Positions 27,366-35,214 of a stretch of DNA of 64,000 bases are shown in pieces (position 1 is the stretch's first letter; every line of letters starts with the position of its first letter). The position numbers and the translations under genes were made by a program. The notes beneath the pieces are model-generated. The model was not told where the DNA came from. It saw nothing but the letters and a program-made list of their open reading frames with translations, and made no database searches. The stretch is from Verrucomicrobiota bacterium (GTDB taxonomy: Bacteria > Verrucomicrobiota > Verrucomicrobiia > CAIQCK01). Location: contig JACRQF010000009.1 of NCBI GenBank assembly GCA_016222825.1, positions 124,001 through 188,000 on the forward strand, written 5' to 3'.

Positions 27366-28439
27366 ATGAGAACGAGATTTTGTTTGCTGCGTCTCGCGTC
27401 CGCCGCTGCGCTGGCAGCCTTCGGCGGACTTGTCATCGGCGGAGGTGGTCTGAAGGCGGCTTCGCCATCGCCGGACATCGCCGATCTTCTTGCGGGCAGG
27501 CTCAAGTGGACCGCCAGCGCGCCGCTCATTGGCCCGGCGCCAGCCACGGACCAGAGTTGCGCGGTGAAAGACCCGACTGTTGTCTTCCACGACGGGCGGT
27601 GGCATCTCTACGCGACCATCAAGACTGCCAAGCTCACCAACATGGAATACCTCGGCTTCGCGGACTGGGCGCGCGCCGACGCCGCGCCGCGCCGCGTCAT
27701 CACGCTCGACGAGACCTACCATTGCGCGCCGCAACTCTTCTTCTTTCGCCCGCAACGAAAGTGGTATCTCATCTACCAGTGGGCGGACAAAACGCCGAAG
27801 ACCGGCTTCTTCGGTCCCGCGTTCTCGACAATGGACGATCCCGGCAAACCGGAGACGCTCACCAAACCGGCAATGCTCTTTCTGCGGAAGCCGGAGAACG
27901 TCCAGCGGTGGATTGATTTCTGGGTGATCTGCGACAGCGCGCACGCCTGGCTCTTCTTCACCGGCGATGACGGGAACTTCTGGCGAAGCCGGACGGTGCT
28001 TGGCGATTTCCCCAAGGGCTGGAGCCGGCCGGAACTGGTCCTGCGGGACAAGAAGGACGAGTTCTTCGAAGCCAGCCACACCTACCGGCTCAAGGGCCTC
28101 GACAAGTTCCTCACGCTGGTCGAGGCCATCGGTCCCGGCGGCAGACGTTATTATAAGGCGCTCCTCGCCGACCGGCTTGACGGCGACTGGCGGCCCATCG
28201 CCGGCTCATGGGGAAAACCGTTCGCGTCCGCCGCCAACGTCCGCTTTGCGCCCGGTGTCGCGCCGTGGACCGACTCGATCAGCCACGGCGAACTGCTGCG
28301 CGACGGCTGCGACGAAACACTCACGGTGGATCCGGCGCGCCTGCGCTTCCTCTTCCAAGGCTGCACCGCCGCCGAGCGCGAGGGCAAACCCTACGGCAAG
28401 TTCCCGTGGAGGCTTGGCATCCTGGAACCCGTGCGTTAG
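27366..28439 (+). CDS. Secreted GH62-like alpha-L-arabinofuranosidase
   Basis: This is a predicted exported glycoside hydrolase of 357 residues that would remove arabinofuranose side chains from arabinoxylan or arabinan. An N-terminal signal peptide (residues about 4-31) is followed by a five-bladed propeller-like sequence with GH62 hallmarks: KDPTVVFHDGRWHLYAT (general base candidate Asp69), APQLFFF, WIDFWVICD (Asp184, pKa-modulator candidate) and FFEASHTYRL (acid candidate Glu235). The domain ends close to the C-terminus, so there is no attached binding module. Its neighbours are a tRNA upstream and a Tat-exported Gfo/Idh/MocA protein downstream. Assignment rests on remembered motif order; GH43 is the related alternative. 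Confidence 0.8.
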   Translation: MRTRFCLLRLASAAALAAFGGLVIGGGGLKAASPSPDIADLLAGRLKWTASAPLIGPAPATDQSCAVKDPTVVFHDGRWHLYATIKTAKLTNMEYLGFADWARADAAPRRVITLDETYHCAPQLFFFRPQRKWYLIYQWADKTPKTGFFGPAFSTMDDPGKPETLTKPAMLFLRKPENVQRWIDFWVICDSAHAWLFFTGDDGNFWRSRTVLGDFPKGWSRPELVLRDKKDEFFEASHTYRLKGLDKFLTLVEAIGPGGRRYYKALLADRLDGDWRPIAGSWGKPFASAANVRFAPGVAPWTDSISHGELLRDGCDETLTVDPARLRFLFQGCTAAEREGKPYGKFPWRLGILEPVR

Positions 28440-28446
28440 CCCCGGC

Positions 28447-28497
28447 GCGAGCGCCGACTCCTGCCAACAACAACACCCCGCTGGACGGCTCGGGCAC
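28447..28497 (-). other. Possible relict PEP-CTERM tail
   Basis: The minus strand reads NPVPEPSSGVLLLAGVGA followed by Arg-containing sequence, the exact shape of an exosortase recognition tail. No gene body, signal peptide or start codon precedes it in that frame: only about 30 unconvincing residues upstream, and the frame runs on into the antisense of the GH62-like gene. It may be the remnant of a decayed PEP-CTERM gene or chance. The rest of the 28440-28615 spacer shows only the AGAGGAAAA ribosome-binding site of the next gene. Confidence 0.35.
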
Positions 28498-28615
28498 GGG
28501 ATTCAACCAGATGGCGGCAAGGTCGAGGCGGCCGACCGGCTTTCGGCGTTGACAGCCCCTGAGGGTCGGCGCAGCATGCGGTCTAAACAACCCATTTACT
28601 CAGAGGAAAACGTCT

Positions 28616-29992
28616 ATGCACAACCAACCAATCGCAGGCACCCCAATCACTCGACGCAACTTTCTCGGCGGCATGGCGGTGGCTGCCGCATTCTCCATCG
28701 TGCCACGCCACGCCGTCGCCCGCTCCGGCAAGCGCGCGCCGAGCGACAAGTTGAATCTGGGCTGCGTTGGTGTGGGCGGGATGCAGGGCGCGAGTGACGT
28801 GAACAATGTCAGCGGCGAGAACATCTACGCGCTTTGCGACGTGGATGAGAATTTCCTGAACAAGGCCGCCGCGAAATACCCGAACGCGAAGCTCTACCGG
28901 GATTTCCGCGAGATGCTGGACAAGGAGCGCAAGAACCTCGACGGCATCACCATCACCATCCCCGACCACATGCACGCCACCGTCGCGTTGTGGGCGATGG
29001 AACGGGGCTTGGCGGTCCATTGCCAGAAGCCGCTGACCCAAAGCGTCTGGGAAGCGCGGCTGTTGACCAAGGCAGCCAGGAAATACAAGGTGCCGACCCA
29101 GATGGGCAATCAGGGCTACTCTTCGCTGGCCACGCGCGTCGCATGCGAGACAATCTGGAGGGGCGACCTCGGCGACATCACCGAAGTGCATTCGTGGAGC
29201 GGCGGCGGATTTGCCCGCGGCATCATGGAATGGCCGCCGGTCGAGGAGACGCCCAAGACGCTCAACTGGGACCTCTGGACCGGCCGCGCCCGCGAACACA
29301 CCTACAGCTCGAAGATTCATCCGTGGCATTGGCGCGGCTTCCTCGACTACGGCACGCAGATGATCGGCGACTGGGGCATCCACATGCTTGGGCCGGCAAA
29401 CTGGGGCCTGCAACTTGGCAGCCCGACCAGCGTCCAGTGCACCGCCGTGGATGAAGTCAACCCGGTGACGTATCCGCACTACGCCTGCGTGTTCGAGTTC
29501 CCGGCGCGTCCGAACAAATACGTCAAGGCCGGCAAGATGCCGCCGCTGAAGCTCTACTGGTATGAAGGCAAGTTTGCCAAGTCCTTCAAGCCCCCCGGCG
29601 ACCTGACCGAGCAGGATCTCAAGGGATTCAACGAACTCTTTGTCGGCACCAAGAGCTGCATGGCCACGGGCGGCCGCGGCGAGAGCGTCCGCATGGTTCC
29701 CGAAGCCCGGATGAAAGACTGGCAGAAGCCGGCCGAAGTCATCAAGCGGTCGCCCGGCCATTTCAAGGACTGGATCGAGTCCTGCAAAGGCGGCGCCCCG
29801 GCCTGCTCCAACTTCGGCATCGCCGGCCCCTACACGGAATGGATGTTGCTCGGCGCCATCAGTTGGCGTTTCCCGAACGAAAAACTCCTCTGGGACGGCA
29901 AGAAGCTGCGCTTCACCAACAACGAGAAAGCCAACGAGTTCATCAAACCCTACATGCGCAAGGGTTGGGAACTGAAAGATGTCAGGGCTTAA
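28616..29992 (+). CDS. Tat-exported Gfo/Idh/MocA-family oxidoreductase
   Basis: This is a 458-residue NAD(P)-dependent oxidoreductase-type protein with a twin-arginine leader (TRRNFLGG, then a hydrophobic stretch ending SIVPRHAVA). The Rossmann fold begins at about residue 43 (LNLGCVGVGGMQGASD, ALCDVDENF), followed by TIPDHMHATVAL and CQKPLTQSV, the latter at the place of the usual EKP motif. The C-terminal half is the alpha/beta substrate domain (WDLWTGRAREHTYS, HPWHWRGFLDYGTQMIGDWG). Many such Tat-exported paralogs occur in Verrucomicrobiota and Planctomycetota and are thought to act on sugars or sugar derivatives in the periplasm. The start is fixed by AGAGGAAAA at about 28600-28608. The substrate is unknown. 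Confidence 0.88.
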   Translation: MHNQPIAGTPITRRNFLGGMAVAAAFSIVPRHAVARSGKRAPSDKLNLGCVGVGGMQGASDVNNVSGENIYALCDVDENFLNKAAAKYPNAKLYRDFREMLDKERKNLDGITITIPDHMHATVALWAMERGLAVHCQKPLTQSVWEARLLTKAARKYKVPTQMGNQGYSSLATRVACETIWRGDLGDITEVHSWSGGGFARGIMEWPPVEETPKTLNWDLWTGRAREHTYSSKIHPWHWRGFLDYGTQMIGDWGIHMLGPANWGLQLGSPTSVQCTAVDEVNPVTYPHYACVFEFPARPNKYVKAGKMPPLKLYWYEGKFAKSFKPPGDLTEQDLKGFNELFVGTKSCMATGGRGESVRMVPEARMKDWQKPAEVIKRSPGHFKDWIESCKGGAPACSNFGIAGPYTEWMLLGAISWRFPNEKLLWDGKKLRFTNNEKANEFIKPYMRKGWELKDVRA

Positions 29993-30019
29993 GCCGGCAG
30001 CGTAGTCGCGCCAGACGCC

Positions 30020-30385
30020 ATGCCCAAACACTCCCTCGTCGCCATCATCGGCTTCGCCAACAGCGCACTCGCCGCCGTGGAGAACGCACTGCCGCGATGC
30101 GTCGAAAAGAACGTGACCCCCCACATCATCGCCGGGGAAGTCAAAGACCTCTGCGCACAAGTCCTCGCCACCGACGGCCAGGCCCGCAGCCTCTTCAGCC
30201 AGGCCCGGGCCAAAGCCGCCGAACTAGCCACACTCAAGCGCCAGCTCTACAACAAAAGCAGCCAGTTGGTGGACCTGGGCATGCTCGTCTGCGGCAAGAA
30301 GCAGCCCGCCGGACGCGAGTTCTCGAAACTCCGCAGCAAGCTCCGCCGCCGCCGATCACCCCAACGGCCAGACAAGAGAGCCTGA
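30020..30385 (+). CDS. Small hypothetical protein
   Basis: The predicted product is 121 residues: a short hydrophobic start (LVAIIGFANSALAAV), a helical middle rich in Ala, Lys and Glu (QARSLFSQARAKAAELATLKRQ), and a very basic end (KLRSKLRRRRSPQRPDKRA). I do not recognise the family. It begins 27 bp after the oxidoreductase gene, without a clear ribosome-binding site, and runs straight into the 21-bp minisatellite region. It may be a real small gene associated with that repeat or a decayed one. Confidence 0.45.
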   Translation: MPKHSLVAIIGFANSALAAVENALPRCVEKNVTPHIIAGEVKDLCAQVLATDGQARSLFSQARAKAAELATLKRQLYNKSSQLVDLGMLVCGKKQPAGREFSKLRSKLRRRRSPQRPDKRA

Positions 30386-30427
30386 CGCCAACGCCGCCGA
30401 GCGCCTTGCTGCCGCCGCGGCCCCATC

Positions 30428-30790
30428 CGCCCATTCCGCAGACCTCCGCGGCGACGGCGCGACACACCGCGCCCTTCCCGCGGAACACCCCGGAGCCGGC
30501 GCGGCACACCGCGGTCTTTCCGCGACGCTCCCCCGCCTCTCCGAGGCACTCGCAGGAACAACCGCGTCATCGGGGCAAGCTCAGCCCCGTATCAACCTCC
30601 GCGTCCGCGCATCCCGCCACCTCTCCGAGTGGCCGCGTCCCGTCGCCGCGGACTGTCGCGGCGTCGTCCCGGAGCACTCCGGTGTCTCCAAGGAAGTCCC
30701 CGGCGTGTCCGCGGAACGCATCGCTGTCGGCGCGGCACTCCGCGGAGCATCCGCGACACTCATCGGCGCGCCCGCGTAACACATTCGAGC
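30428..30790. repeat. Degenerate 21-bp minisatellite in two blocks
   Basis: Block 1 (about 30428-30560) and block 2 (about 30612-30790) consist of GC-rich units recurring every 20-23 bases, for example GCGACACACCGCG, GCGGAACACCCCGG and GCGCGGCACACCGCGG. When the minus strand is translated, the period is exactly seven codons: in block 1 the heptads VPRRLRG, VPREGRG and VSRRRRG follow one another, and in block 2 VLRGRAD, ECRGCSA, ECRADSD and AFRGHAG. Arg or Leu is nearly always at the third position. The frames differ between blocks and lack start signals, so I treat this as non-coding repeat DNA. Confidence 0.65.
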
Positions 30791-30903
30791 CTCCAATGAA
30801 TCGGGGCACGGCTTGCCCCGATGCCAAATCGTTATGTTTAAACGGAAACACGAGGATTTCGCCTTCACCGCTCCGCCAAGACGAAGAACAGAGCGCAGGG
30901 AGC

Positions 30904-30985
30904 AATGGAGTATTGGAGTCATGGAATAATGGAGTCGTGCGGCAGCCAAAAACCCATTACTCCAAAACTCCAACACTCCAGCGCC
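30904..30985. repeat. Octanucleotide repeats facing each other
   Basis: Four 8-base units (AATGGAGT, ATTGGAGT, CATGGAAT, AATGGAGT; 30904-30935) are followed after 18 bases by the inverse set (CCATTACT, CCAAAACT, CCAACACT, CCAG; 30954-30981). The two halves could fold into one long imperfect hairpin. It lies in the gene-free 30386-31059 stretch, between the minisatellite and an argG-like repeat copy. Confidence 0.65.
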
Positions 30986-31001
30986 CTGACGCTCCGCTCC
31001 G

Positions 31002-31050
31002 CGCTGCCCTCCCGGATCTCCATCGTTGCGATGTCGGGACAGTAGAGCAA
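31002..31050 (-). repeat. argG-like dispersed repeat, copy C
   Basis: The 35-base core from ATCTCCATCGT to AGTAGAGCAA differs at about four positions from the argG coding stretch at 35318-35352 and has the same orientation. It lies just before the 3' end of the LamG PEP-CTERM gene. This copy is non-coding. Confidence 0.6.
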
Positions 31051-31059
31051 CCGCACGCC

Positions 31060-31830
31060 TTACTTCTTGCGCAGGCGTCGCCGCAATGGCAGAACACCAA
31101 GACTGATGCAGACCAGCATTATCGAGGACGGTTCAGGAACGAGTGCCGCAATCTGCCCGGCGCTTAAGGCATTGTCGTAAATCCGCACGTCATCCAGATA
31201 ACCGTAGAAGTCGGTGCCAGAATCCCCGCGGTTGCCGATGTATAAGGGCTGATTAGCATCCGCAGTCGGAGTCGAAATAGTGGCGCTGCCGGCGGACGCT
31301 CCATCCAAATAAAAGTTTACCGCCGTCCCGGACTGGGTCACGGCCACATGATGCCACTCCCCCGCGTTGACTGCTACCGCTCCAGTGGCGCCTCCATACG
31401 TGCTGTCGTCACCGCGCAGAAATGAGGGTATGCCTGTGTCCTTGAAAAGATAAAAGTCGTAAGGCACCGGCCCGGCTGGATAGATAAATCCGTTCTTGCT
31501 CACGATGGAACGAAAGCCGCTGAGATCATTGACATAAACCCACGCCGCAACGGTCATGTCGCCTGTAATGGACAGACTGGGGCTATCGGCCGCCTGTATG
31601 AAATCATTGTTGCCGTCGAAGCTGATGACACCTGCGCGCCCCGACCAACTGGACGTCCACGTTGCGTTCCCGCCCAGTGTTCCTGTATTCCCATACCCGG
31701 ACGAATCTGTTTGTGAGGCTCCGCTTGTGTCAAACGACCACTGGCCAACCAGGACGGCGCGGGCTGAATCTCCCGTCCAACACAGCACAAACGCCGAAAC
31801 ACTGAGCAATGTTCTGCGTAATGATTTCAT
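31060..31830 (-). CDS. LamG-domain PEP-CTERM protein
   Basis: This is an exported protein of 256 residues. It has a signal peptide (RTLLSVSAFVLCWTGDSARA), then a concanavalin-like LamG/laminin-G sandwich typical of carbohydrate or surface binding (VGQWSFDTSG, MTVAAWVYVND, WHHVAVTQSGTAVNFYLDG, YGYLDDVRIYDNALS). It ends in an exosortase tail (VPEPSSIML, hydrophobic stretch, RRRLRKK). The start at 31830 is supported by AAAGGA seven bases upstream. Its ATG shares one base with the stop codon of the preceding PEP-CTERM gene (TGATG), suggesting translational coupling. The ligand is unknown. Confidence 0.88.
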   Translation of the reverse strand: MKSLRRTLLSVSAFVLCWTGDSARAVLVGQWSFDTSGASQTDSSGYGNTGTLGGNATWTSSWSGRAGVISFDGNNDFIQAADSPSLSITGDMTVAAWVYVNDLSGFRSIVSKNGFIYPAGPVPYDFYLFKDTGIPSFLRGDDSTYGGATGAVAVNAGEWHHVAVTQSGTAVNFYLDGASAGSATISTPTADANQPLYIGNRGDSGTDFYGYLDDVRIYDNALSAGQIAALVPEPSSIMLVCISLGVLPLRRRLRKK

Positions 31831-32801
31831 CACCGTATCCTTTGAATGAAGTGTTGGGGTTGAACTTCTTCGCCACTTACGCTGCGTGAACCACTTCCCA
31901 TCCAACAGTCTGGTGTCAGGCTGCCAAGAGGGGCGGCCACTGTCAAATGCTGGCAATCCGGCGCGCCGGAACTCCGGCTTGTTGCGCTCCGATTGGAGGC
32001 TGCAATGGCTGCGAGCCGGGATCGTCCACACGATGTTCGCCGCCGCCTTGCCAGCAACAGCCATCCGCCGGTTGCCAGCAACGCAAAGCTGGATGGCTCC
32101 GGGACGACCAAGTTCATGTTGATCTGCATGCGACGCATGCCTGATTCATCCACCGTCCGGTTGCCCGTCCCGCTCAGGAACAAAAACGAGCCAGTAACCA
32201 CGCCGCCCGCCGTCACGTCCAACTGGCCCGTCAGGTGCAGGGGATCCAACGTCAACTCGCCGCCGTTCAGGACCAATGACCAAGTATATGACGACCATGG
32301 TGTTCCATCGAGTTCCATGGTTTGTGTTGAGATATCGAACGCCAGCGGTGTGCCGTTGGGATATTCCGGCGATGTGCCGATCAGGAGTTGAAAGTCGTTC
32401 TCGATCTGGGCCTGGCAATTGTAAGAATGTATCCCCGCGCCGCCCCATGCGCTGTATTCCCCCAGGAACCCAAGCCGGACGAGGCCGTCTGAAAGCAGGA
32501 GCGAGCCGTGCGCGCGGGAGTGAGCAATTTGTTCGCCGTAGGGATCGGGTGAGAAGGCCGTGACAGTCAGCATGGCGTTCGGCTCGGCTACGTCCGAAAA
32601 CGTCTGCACATCATCTCCACCGCGGGCAGTCACCGTTGCCACGCTATGAAACAGTTCGTCATCCGCGCTGATCGTCAGCGGCACATTGGCATGCGAGACC
32701 GTGGCCAGGAAAAGTCCTGGCGCGGTTAGCAAGGCAAGACACTTGCAGCGAGCAGATTTTCCCGCGAACCTTCCGCGTCGCACCGTGTTTGCCCGTGTCA
32801 T
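31830..32801 (-). CDS. PEP-CTERM protein with an abnormal C-terminal extension
   Basis: The frame starts at 32801 (CCAAGGAAC upstream) and encodes 323 residues: a signal peptide (CLALLTAPGLFLATVSHA), a beta-rich body without recognised enzymatic motifs, and a complete exosortase tail at residues 232-255 (VVPEPSSF, hydrophobic segment, RRRR). Unlike normal PEP-CTERM proteins it does not stop there. About 68 further residues follow (TSCGRSRLAAIAAS onward), Ser/Arg-rich and unlike protein core sequence. Loss of the original stop codon, or a frameshift in the sequence, would explain this. The extension ends in a TGATG overlap with the next PEP-CTERM gene. Confidence 0.8.
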   Translation of the reverse strand: MTRANTVRRGRFAGKSARCKCLALLTAPGLFLATVSHANVPLTISADDELFHSVATVTARGGDDVQTFSDVAEPNAMLTVTAFSPDPYGEQIAHSRAHGSLLLSDGLVRLGFLGEYSAWGGAGIHSYNCQAQIENDFQLLIGTSPEYPNGTPLAFDISTQTMELDGTPWSSYTWSLVLNGGELTLDPLHLTGQLDVTAGGVVTGSFLFLSGTGNRTVDESGMRRMQINMNLVVPEPSSFALLATGGWLLLARRRRTSCGRSRLAAIAASNRSATSRSSGAPDCQHLTVAAPLGSLTPDCWMGSGSRSVSGEEVQPQHFIQRIR

Positions 32802-33213
32802 ATCCTTGTTCCTTGGCCAACCGAACTTCGTCGGCAGGCTAGCAGTTCGCCCCCTGCGCAGCAATCGCGAAATCTCGAATTCCGTTCCGCTCTCGCCGCT
32901 CTCCATCGTGGCTCTGCCGGGCCGATAGAGCGACAGCGTGCTCTTGCGGAGAGCAGCGGAGATCGAGCGAAAGGGCAACCCGGGATATGAGCGTTGTCGT
33001 TTGGGCGACCTCGTCACGGGGACCGAGAACAGCCCTGCGATTCATCGTTGGGTGCGCGACGGTCCAAATCCAACAAGTCCCGTCAGAGACCAGAGAACTC
33101 GTGTGTCAAGATGTTGAACGCAAAGATGTGACCCCGGACTTTGCGGACTCCCGGACTCTCGAAAACAGTCTGGTTGGGCTGTGTTTGCTCTTTTTGTAAG
33201 GAACTATTCTGGT
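32802..33213. other. Divergent intergenic region
   Basis: This 412-bp stretch separates the divergently transcribed PEP-CTERM pair and the DAHP synthase gene. It contains argG-like repeat copy D (32889-32949). The AAGGA ribosome-binding site for the synthase is at 33198-33202. No promoter stands out. Confidence 0.5.
32889..32949 (-). repeat. argG-like dispersed repeat, copy D
   Basis: Sixty-one bases align without gaps to argG codons, with about nine differences. The minus strand would read [20 protein letters not shown], against [20 protein letters not shown] in ArgG. It is upstream of the PEP-CTERM start codon and not part of a credible gene, so it is a fragment rather than a second argG. 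Confidence 0.75.
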
Positions 33214-34275
33214 ATGTTGGACGCCATGTTTCGCACGCAGGATTTGCATGTAAAAGAGATTGTGCCGCTGCTCTCGCCGCGGGCGATGCGGGCCTTGTCG
33301 CCCACACCGGAGGCGGTGAACAATCTTGTGGCCAGAGCGCGGAAACGCGTCATCCGCATCCTCAAACAGGAAGATCTGCGGATGCTCGTGGTCATCGGGC
33401 CGTGTTCCATCCACGACGAAAAATCGGCGCTGGAATATGCGGGTCGCCTGGCGAAGCTGCAAAAGGACCTGGCCGACAAGATGGAGATCGTGATGCGCGT
33501 CTATTTTGAGAAGCCGCGCACGATCATCGGCTGGAAGGGCCTCATCAACGACCCGCACATGGACGGTTCGCAGGACATTGAGACCGGCTTGAAGATCGCG
33601 CGGAAGCTGTTGCAGGAAATCAACGGCCTGGGCTTGCCGGCGGCGACGGAGTTTCTCGACCCCATCGTCCCGCAATACATCGCCAACCTCATCTCCTGGG
33701 CGGCCATCGGCGCGCGGACGACGGAATCGCAGACGCACCGCGAGATGGCCAGCGGTTTGTCCATGCCCGTGGGCCTGAAAAACGGCACCGACGGCAGCTT
33801 GCAGGTGGCGATTGACGCGATGGGGGCCACGGCGCATCCGCACAGTTTTCTGGGCATGAACGAAGACGGCGTGACGAGCATCGTCCGCACAAACGGCAAT
33901 CCCAACGCGCATATCGTGCTGCGCGGCGGCCGGGCGATGACGAATTACGACCCCGCCAGCATCAAGGCGGCGGTGCAGAAGTTGATTTCCGAAAAACTGC
34001 CGCCGGTGTTGATGGTGGATTGCAGCCACGCGAATTCGGAAAAGAAATTCGCCAGACAGGAGGAAGTCTGGCGCAGCGTCATCGAACAGCGCGTAGGCGG
34101 CACCCAGTCGCTTATCGGCCTGATGGTGGAAAGCCACCTAAACGAGGGCAACCAGCCCATCCCGAAAAACAAGCGCGACCTGCGCTACGGTGTGAGCATC
34201 ACCGATTCCTGCGTGGGCTGGGAAACCACCGAGCGCATGTTGCGTTGGGGCTATGAGCAATTGAAGAAAGTGTAA
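33214..34275 (+). CDS. aroF: 3-deoxy-7-phosphoheptulonate (DAHP) synthase, class I
   Basis: This enzyme condenses phosphoenolpyruvate with erythrose 4-phosphate in the first step of the shikimate pathway to aromatic amino acids. The 353-residue product has all the class I AroF/G/H marks: VVIGPCSIHD, RVYFEKPRT followed by GWKGLINDP, PAATEFLDPIVPQY, WAAIGARTTESQ, GLKNGTDG, ITDSCVGWE, and the metal-site region VDCSHANS. The start at 33214 is chosen over upstream GTG and downstream ATG because AAGGA lies 11 bases before it. Feedback specificity (Phe, Tyr or Trp) cannot be read, so the symbol is generic for the family. It is monocistronic, ending in an intrinsic terminator. Confidence 0.92.
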   Translation: MLDAMFRTQDLHVKEIVPLLSPRAMRALSPTPEAVNNLVARARKRVIRILKQEDLRMLVVIGPCSIHDEKSALEYAGRLAKLQKDLADKMEIVMRVYFEKPRTIIGWKGLINDPHMDGSQDIETGLKIARKLLQEINGLGLPAATEFLDPIVPQYIANLISWAAIGARTTESQTHREMASGLSMPVGLKNGTDGSLQVAIDAMGATAHPHSFLGMNEDGVTSIVRTNGNPNAHIVLRGGRAMTNYDPASIKAAVQKLISEKLPPVLMVDCSHANSEKKFARQEEVWRSVIEQRVGGTQSLIGLMVESHLNEGNQPIPKNKRDLRYGVSITDSCVGWETTERMLRWGYEQLKKV

Positions 34276-34297
34276 CGCGCTTCAGGACTTTCCGTAA

Positions 34298-34325
34298 CCG
34301 GACGGGCGCGCCTGTCCGGCTTTTC
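34298..34325 (+). terminator. Intrinsic terminator after the DAHP synthase gene
   Basis: CCGGAC pairs with GTCCGG across a GC-rich inner stem and loop, followed by CTTTTC. It begins 22 bp after the stop codon. Confidence 0.75.
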
Positions 34326-34338
34326 ATTCCAAGGGCAG

Positions 34339-34388
34339 ATGCTCCCGCCGATCTCCATCGTCGTGATGTCGGGACGGTGGAGCGTCAG
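34339..34388 (-). repeat. argG-like dispersed repeat, copy B
   Basis: Over the first 48 bases, starting AGATGCTC, it differs at only four positions from argG at 35303-35350 and has the same orientation, then similarity fades. It lies about 1 kb downstream of the homologous argG stretch, in the spacer between the DAHP synthase terminator and the SGNH hydrolase gene. Confidence 0.75.
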
Positions 34389-34409
34389 GGCTTGCTGTGG
34401 TGCGAGTGG

Positions 34410-35153
34410 TTACTTCAACAATTCCTTCACCTTGGCTTGGATGGCCTCGGCCCAGATTTTGTAGCCCTTCTCGTTCGGGTGCAACAGGTCGGGCATGATC
34501 TCCTTCGAAAGCGTTCCGTCGGGCTGCAGGAGCTTCGCGTTGATGTCCATGAAGAATACGGTCTTACTGTCGGCGAAGCCCTTGATGATTGCGTTCGTTG
34601 CTTCGTTTTGCTGGCGCAACTTGTCTTCGTTGTTCGCTCCGCGCGGGAAGATCGCGAGCAATAGAACCTTCGCCTTGGGGCACTTGGCCTCGAGCTTGCC
34701 AAGGATCGCCTTCACGCCATCGGCCGTTTGCTGCGCGGAGCATTGATAAACCGCGCCGTTGAGTTCTTTCTGTGGGCGGCCTTGATGACCGGTGTTGTTC
34801 GTGCCGATCATCAGCACGATGGCCTTTGGCTTGAGGCCGTCAAAGTTGCCGTGATCCAACCGCCACAGCACATGCTCCGTGCGATCGCCGCCGATGCCGA
34901 AGTTGGCGGCCTTCAACGGCGCCCAGTGTTTTTCCCAGACAGCCTTGCCTTTGGCGCCATCCCAGCCATGGGTGATCGAATCGCCGAGGAAGACAAGCTG
35001 CGCCTCGCCCTTCTTCGAGATTTCATTGAAGGATTCGTGGCGCTTCTCGGTGCCCGGATGCAGCACGGGCAAGATGGCATAGTTCGGGGTCGTGTCGGCG
35101 AAGGCGATGTTCGCTGCGCACAATGATACGATCAGTAGATGTCGAGTGTTCAT
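34410..35153 (-). CDS. Secreted SGNH/GDSL hydrolase (PAF-acetylhydrolase-like)
   Basis: This is an exported esterase-type protein of 247 residues. The signal peptide (LLIVSLCAANIAFA) is followed by the four SGNH blocks: LVFLGDSITHGW (nucleophile Ser), NFGIGGDRTEHVLWR (Gly), MIGTNNTGH (Asn) and DLLHPNEKGY (Asp/His). The GGDRTE signature and overall length resemble PAF-acetylhydrolase subunit-like lipases and carbohydrate deacetylases of Planctomycetota and Verrucomicrobiota. The likely role is removal of acetyl groups from polysaccharides. It lies 61 bp downstream of argG on the same strand, although a functional link to arginine synthesis is unlikely. Confidence 0.88.
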   Translation of the reverse strand: MNTRHLLIVSLCAANIAFADTTPNYAILPVLHPGTEKRHESFNEISKKGEAQLVFLGDSITHGWDGAKGKAVWEKHWAPLKAANFGIGGDRTEHVLWRLDHGNFDGLKPKAIVLMIGTNNTGHQGRPQKELNGAVYQCSAQQTADGVKAILGKLEAKCPKAKVLLLAIFPRGANNEDKLRQQNEATNAIIKGFADSKTVFFMDINAKLLQPDGTLSKEIMPDLLHPNEKGYKIWAEAIQAKVKELLK

Positions 35154-35214
35154 GATGGTTGAAGAGCCGCCGTTAAAGTTAGAACAGCGCGCTGTGGCAA
35201 GCGTATTCGATGGA

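Noticed and set aside
30247..30905. Minus-strand frames with heptad peptides in the minisatellite region
   Set aside because: The periodicity follows from the 21-bp DNA repeat, the two blocks are in separate frames, and no start signal is present. Recorded as repeat DNA instead.
32889..32949. A second, truncated argG gene
   Set aside because: Only about 20 codons match and flanking sequence shows no ArgG similarity; it is a dispersed fragment.
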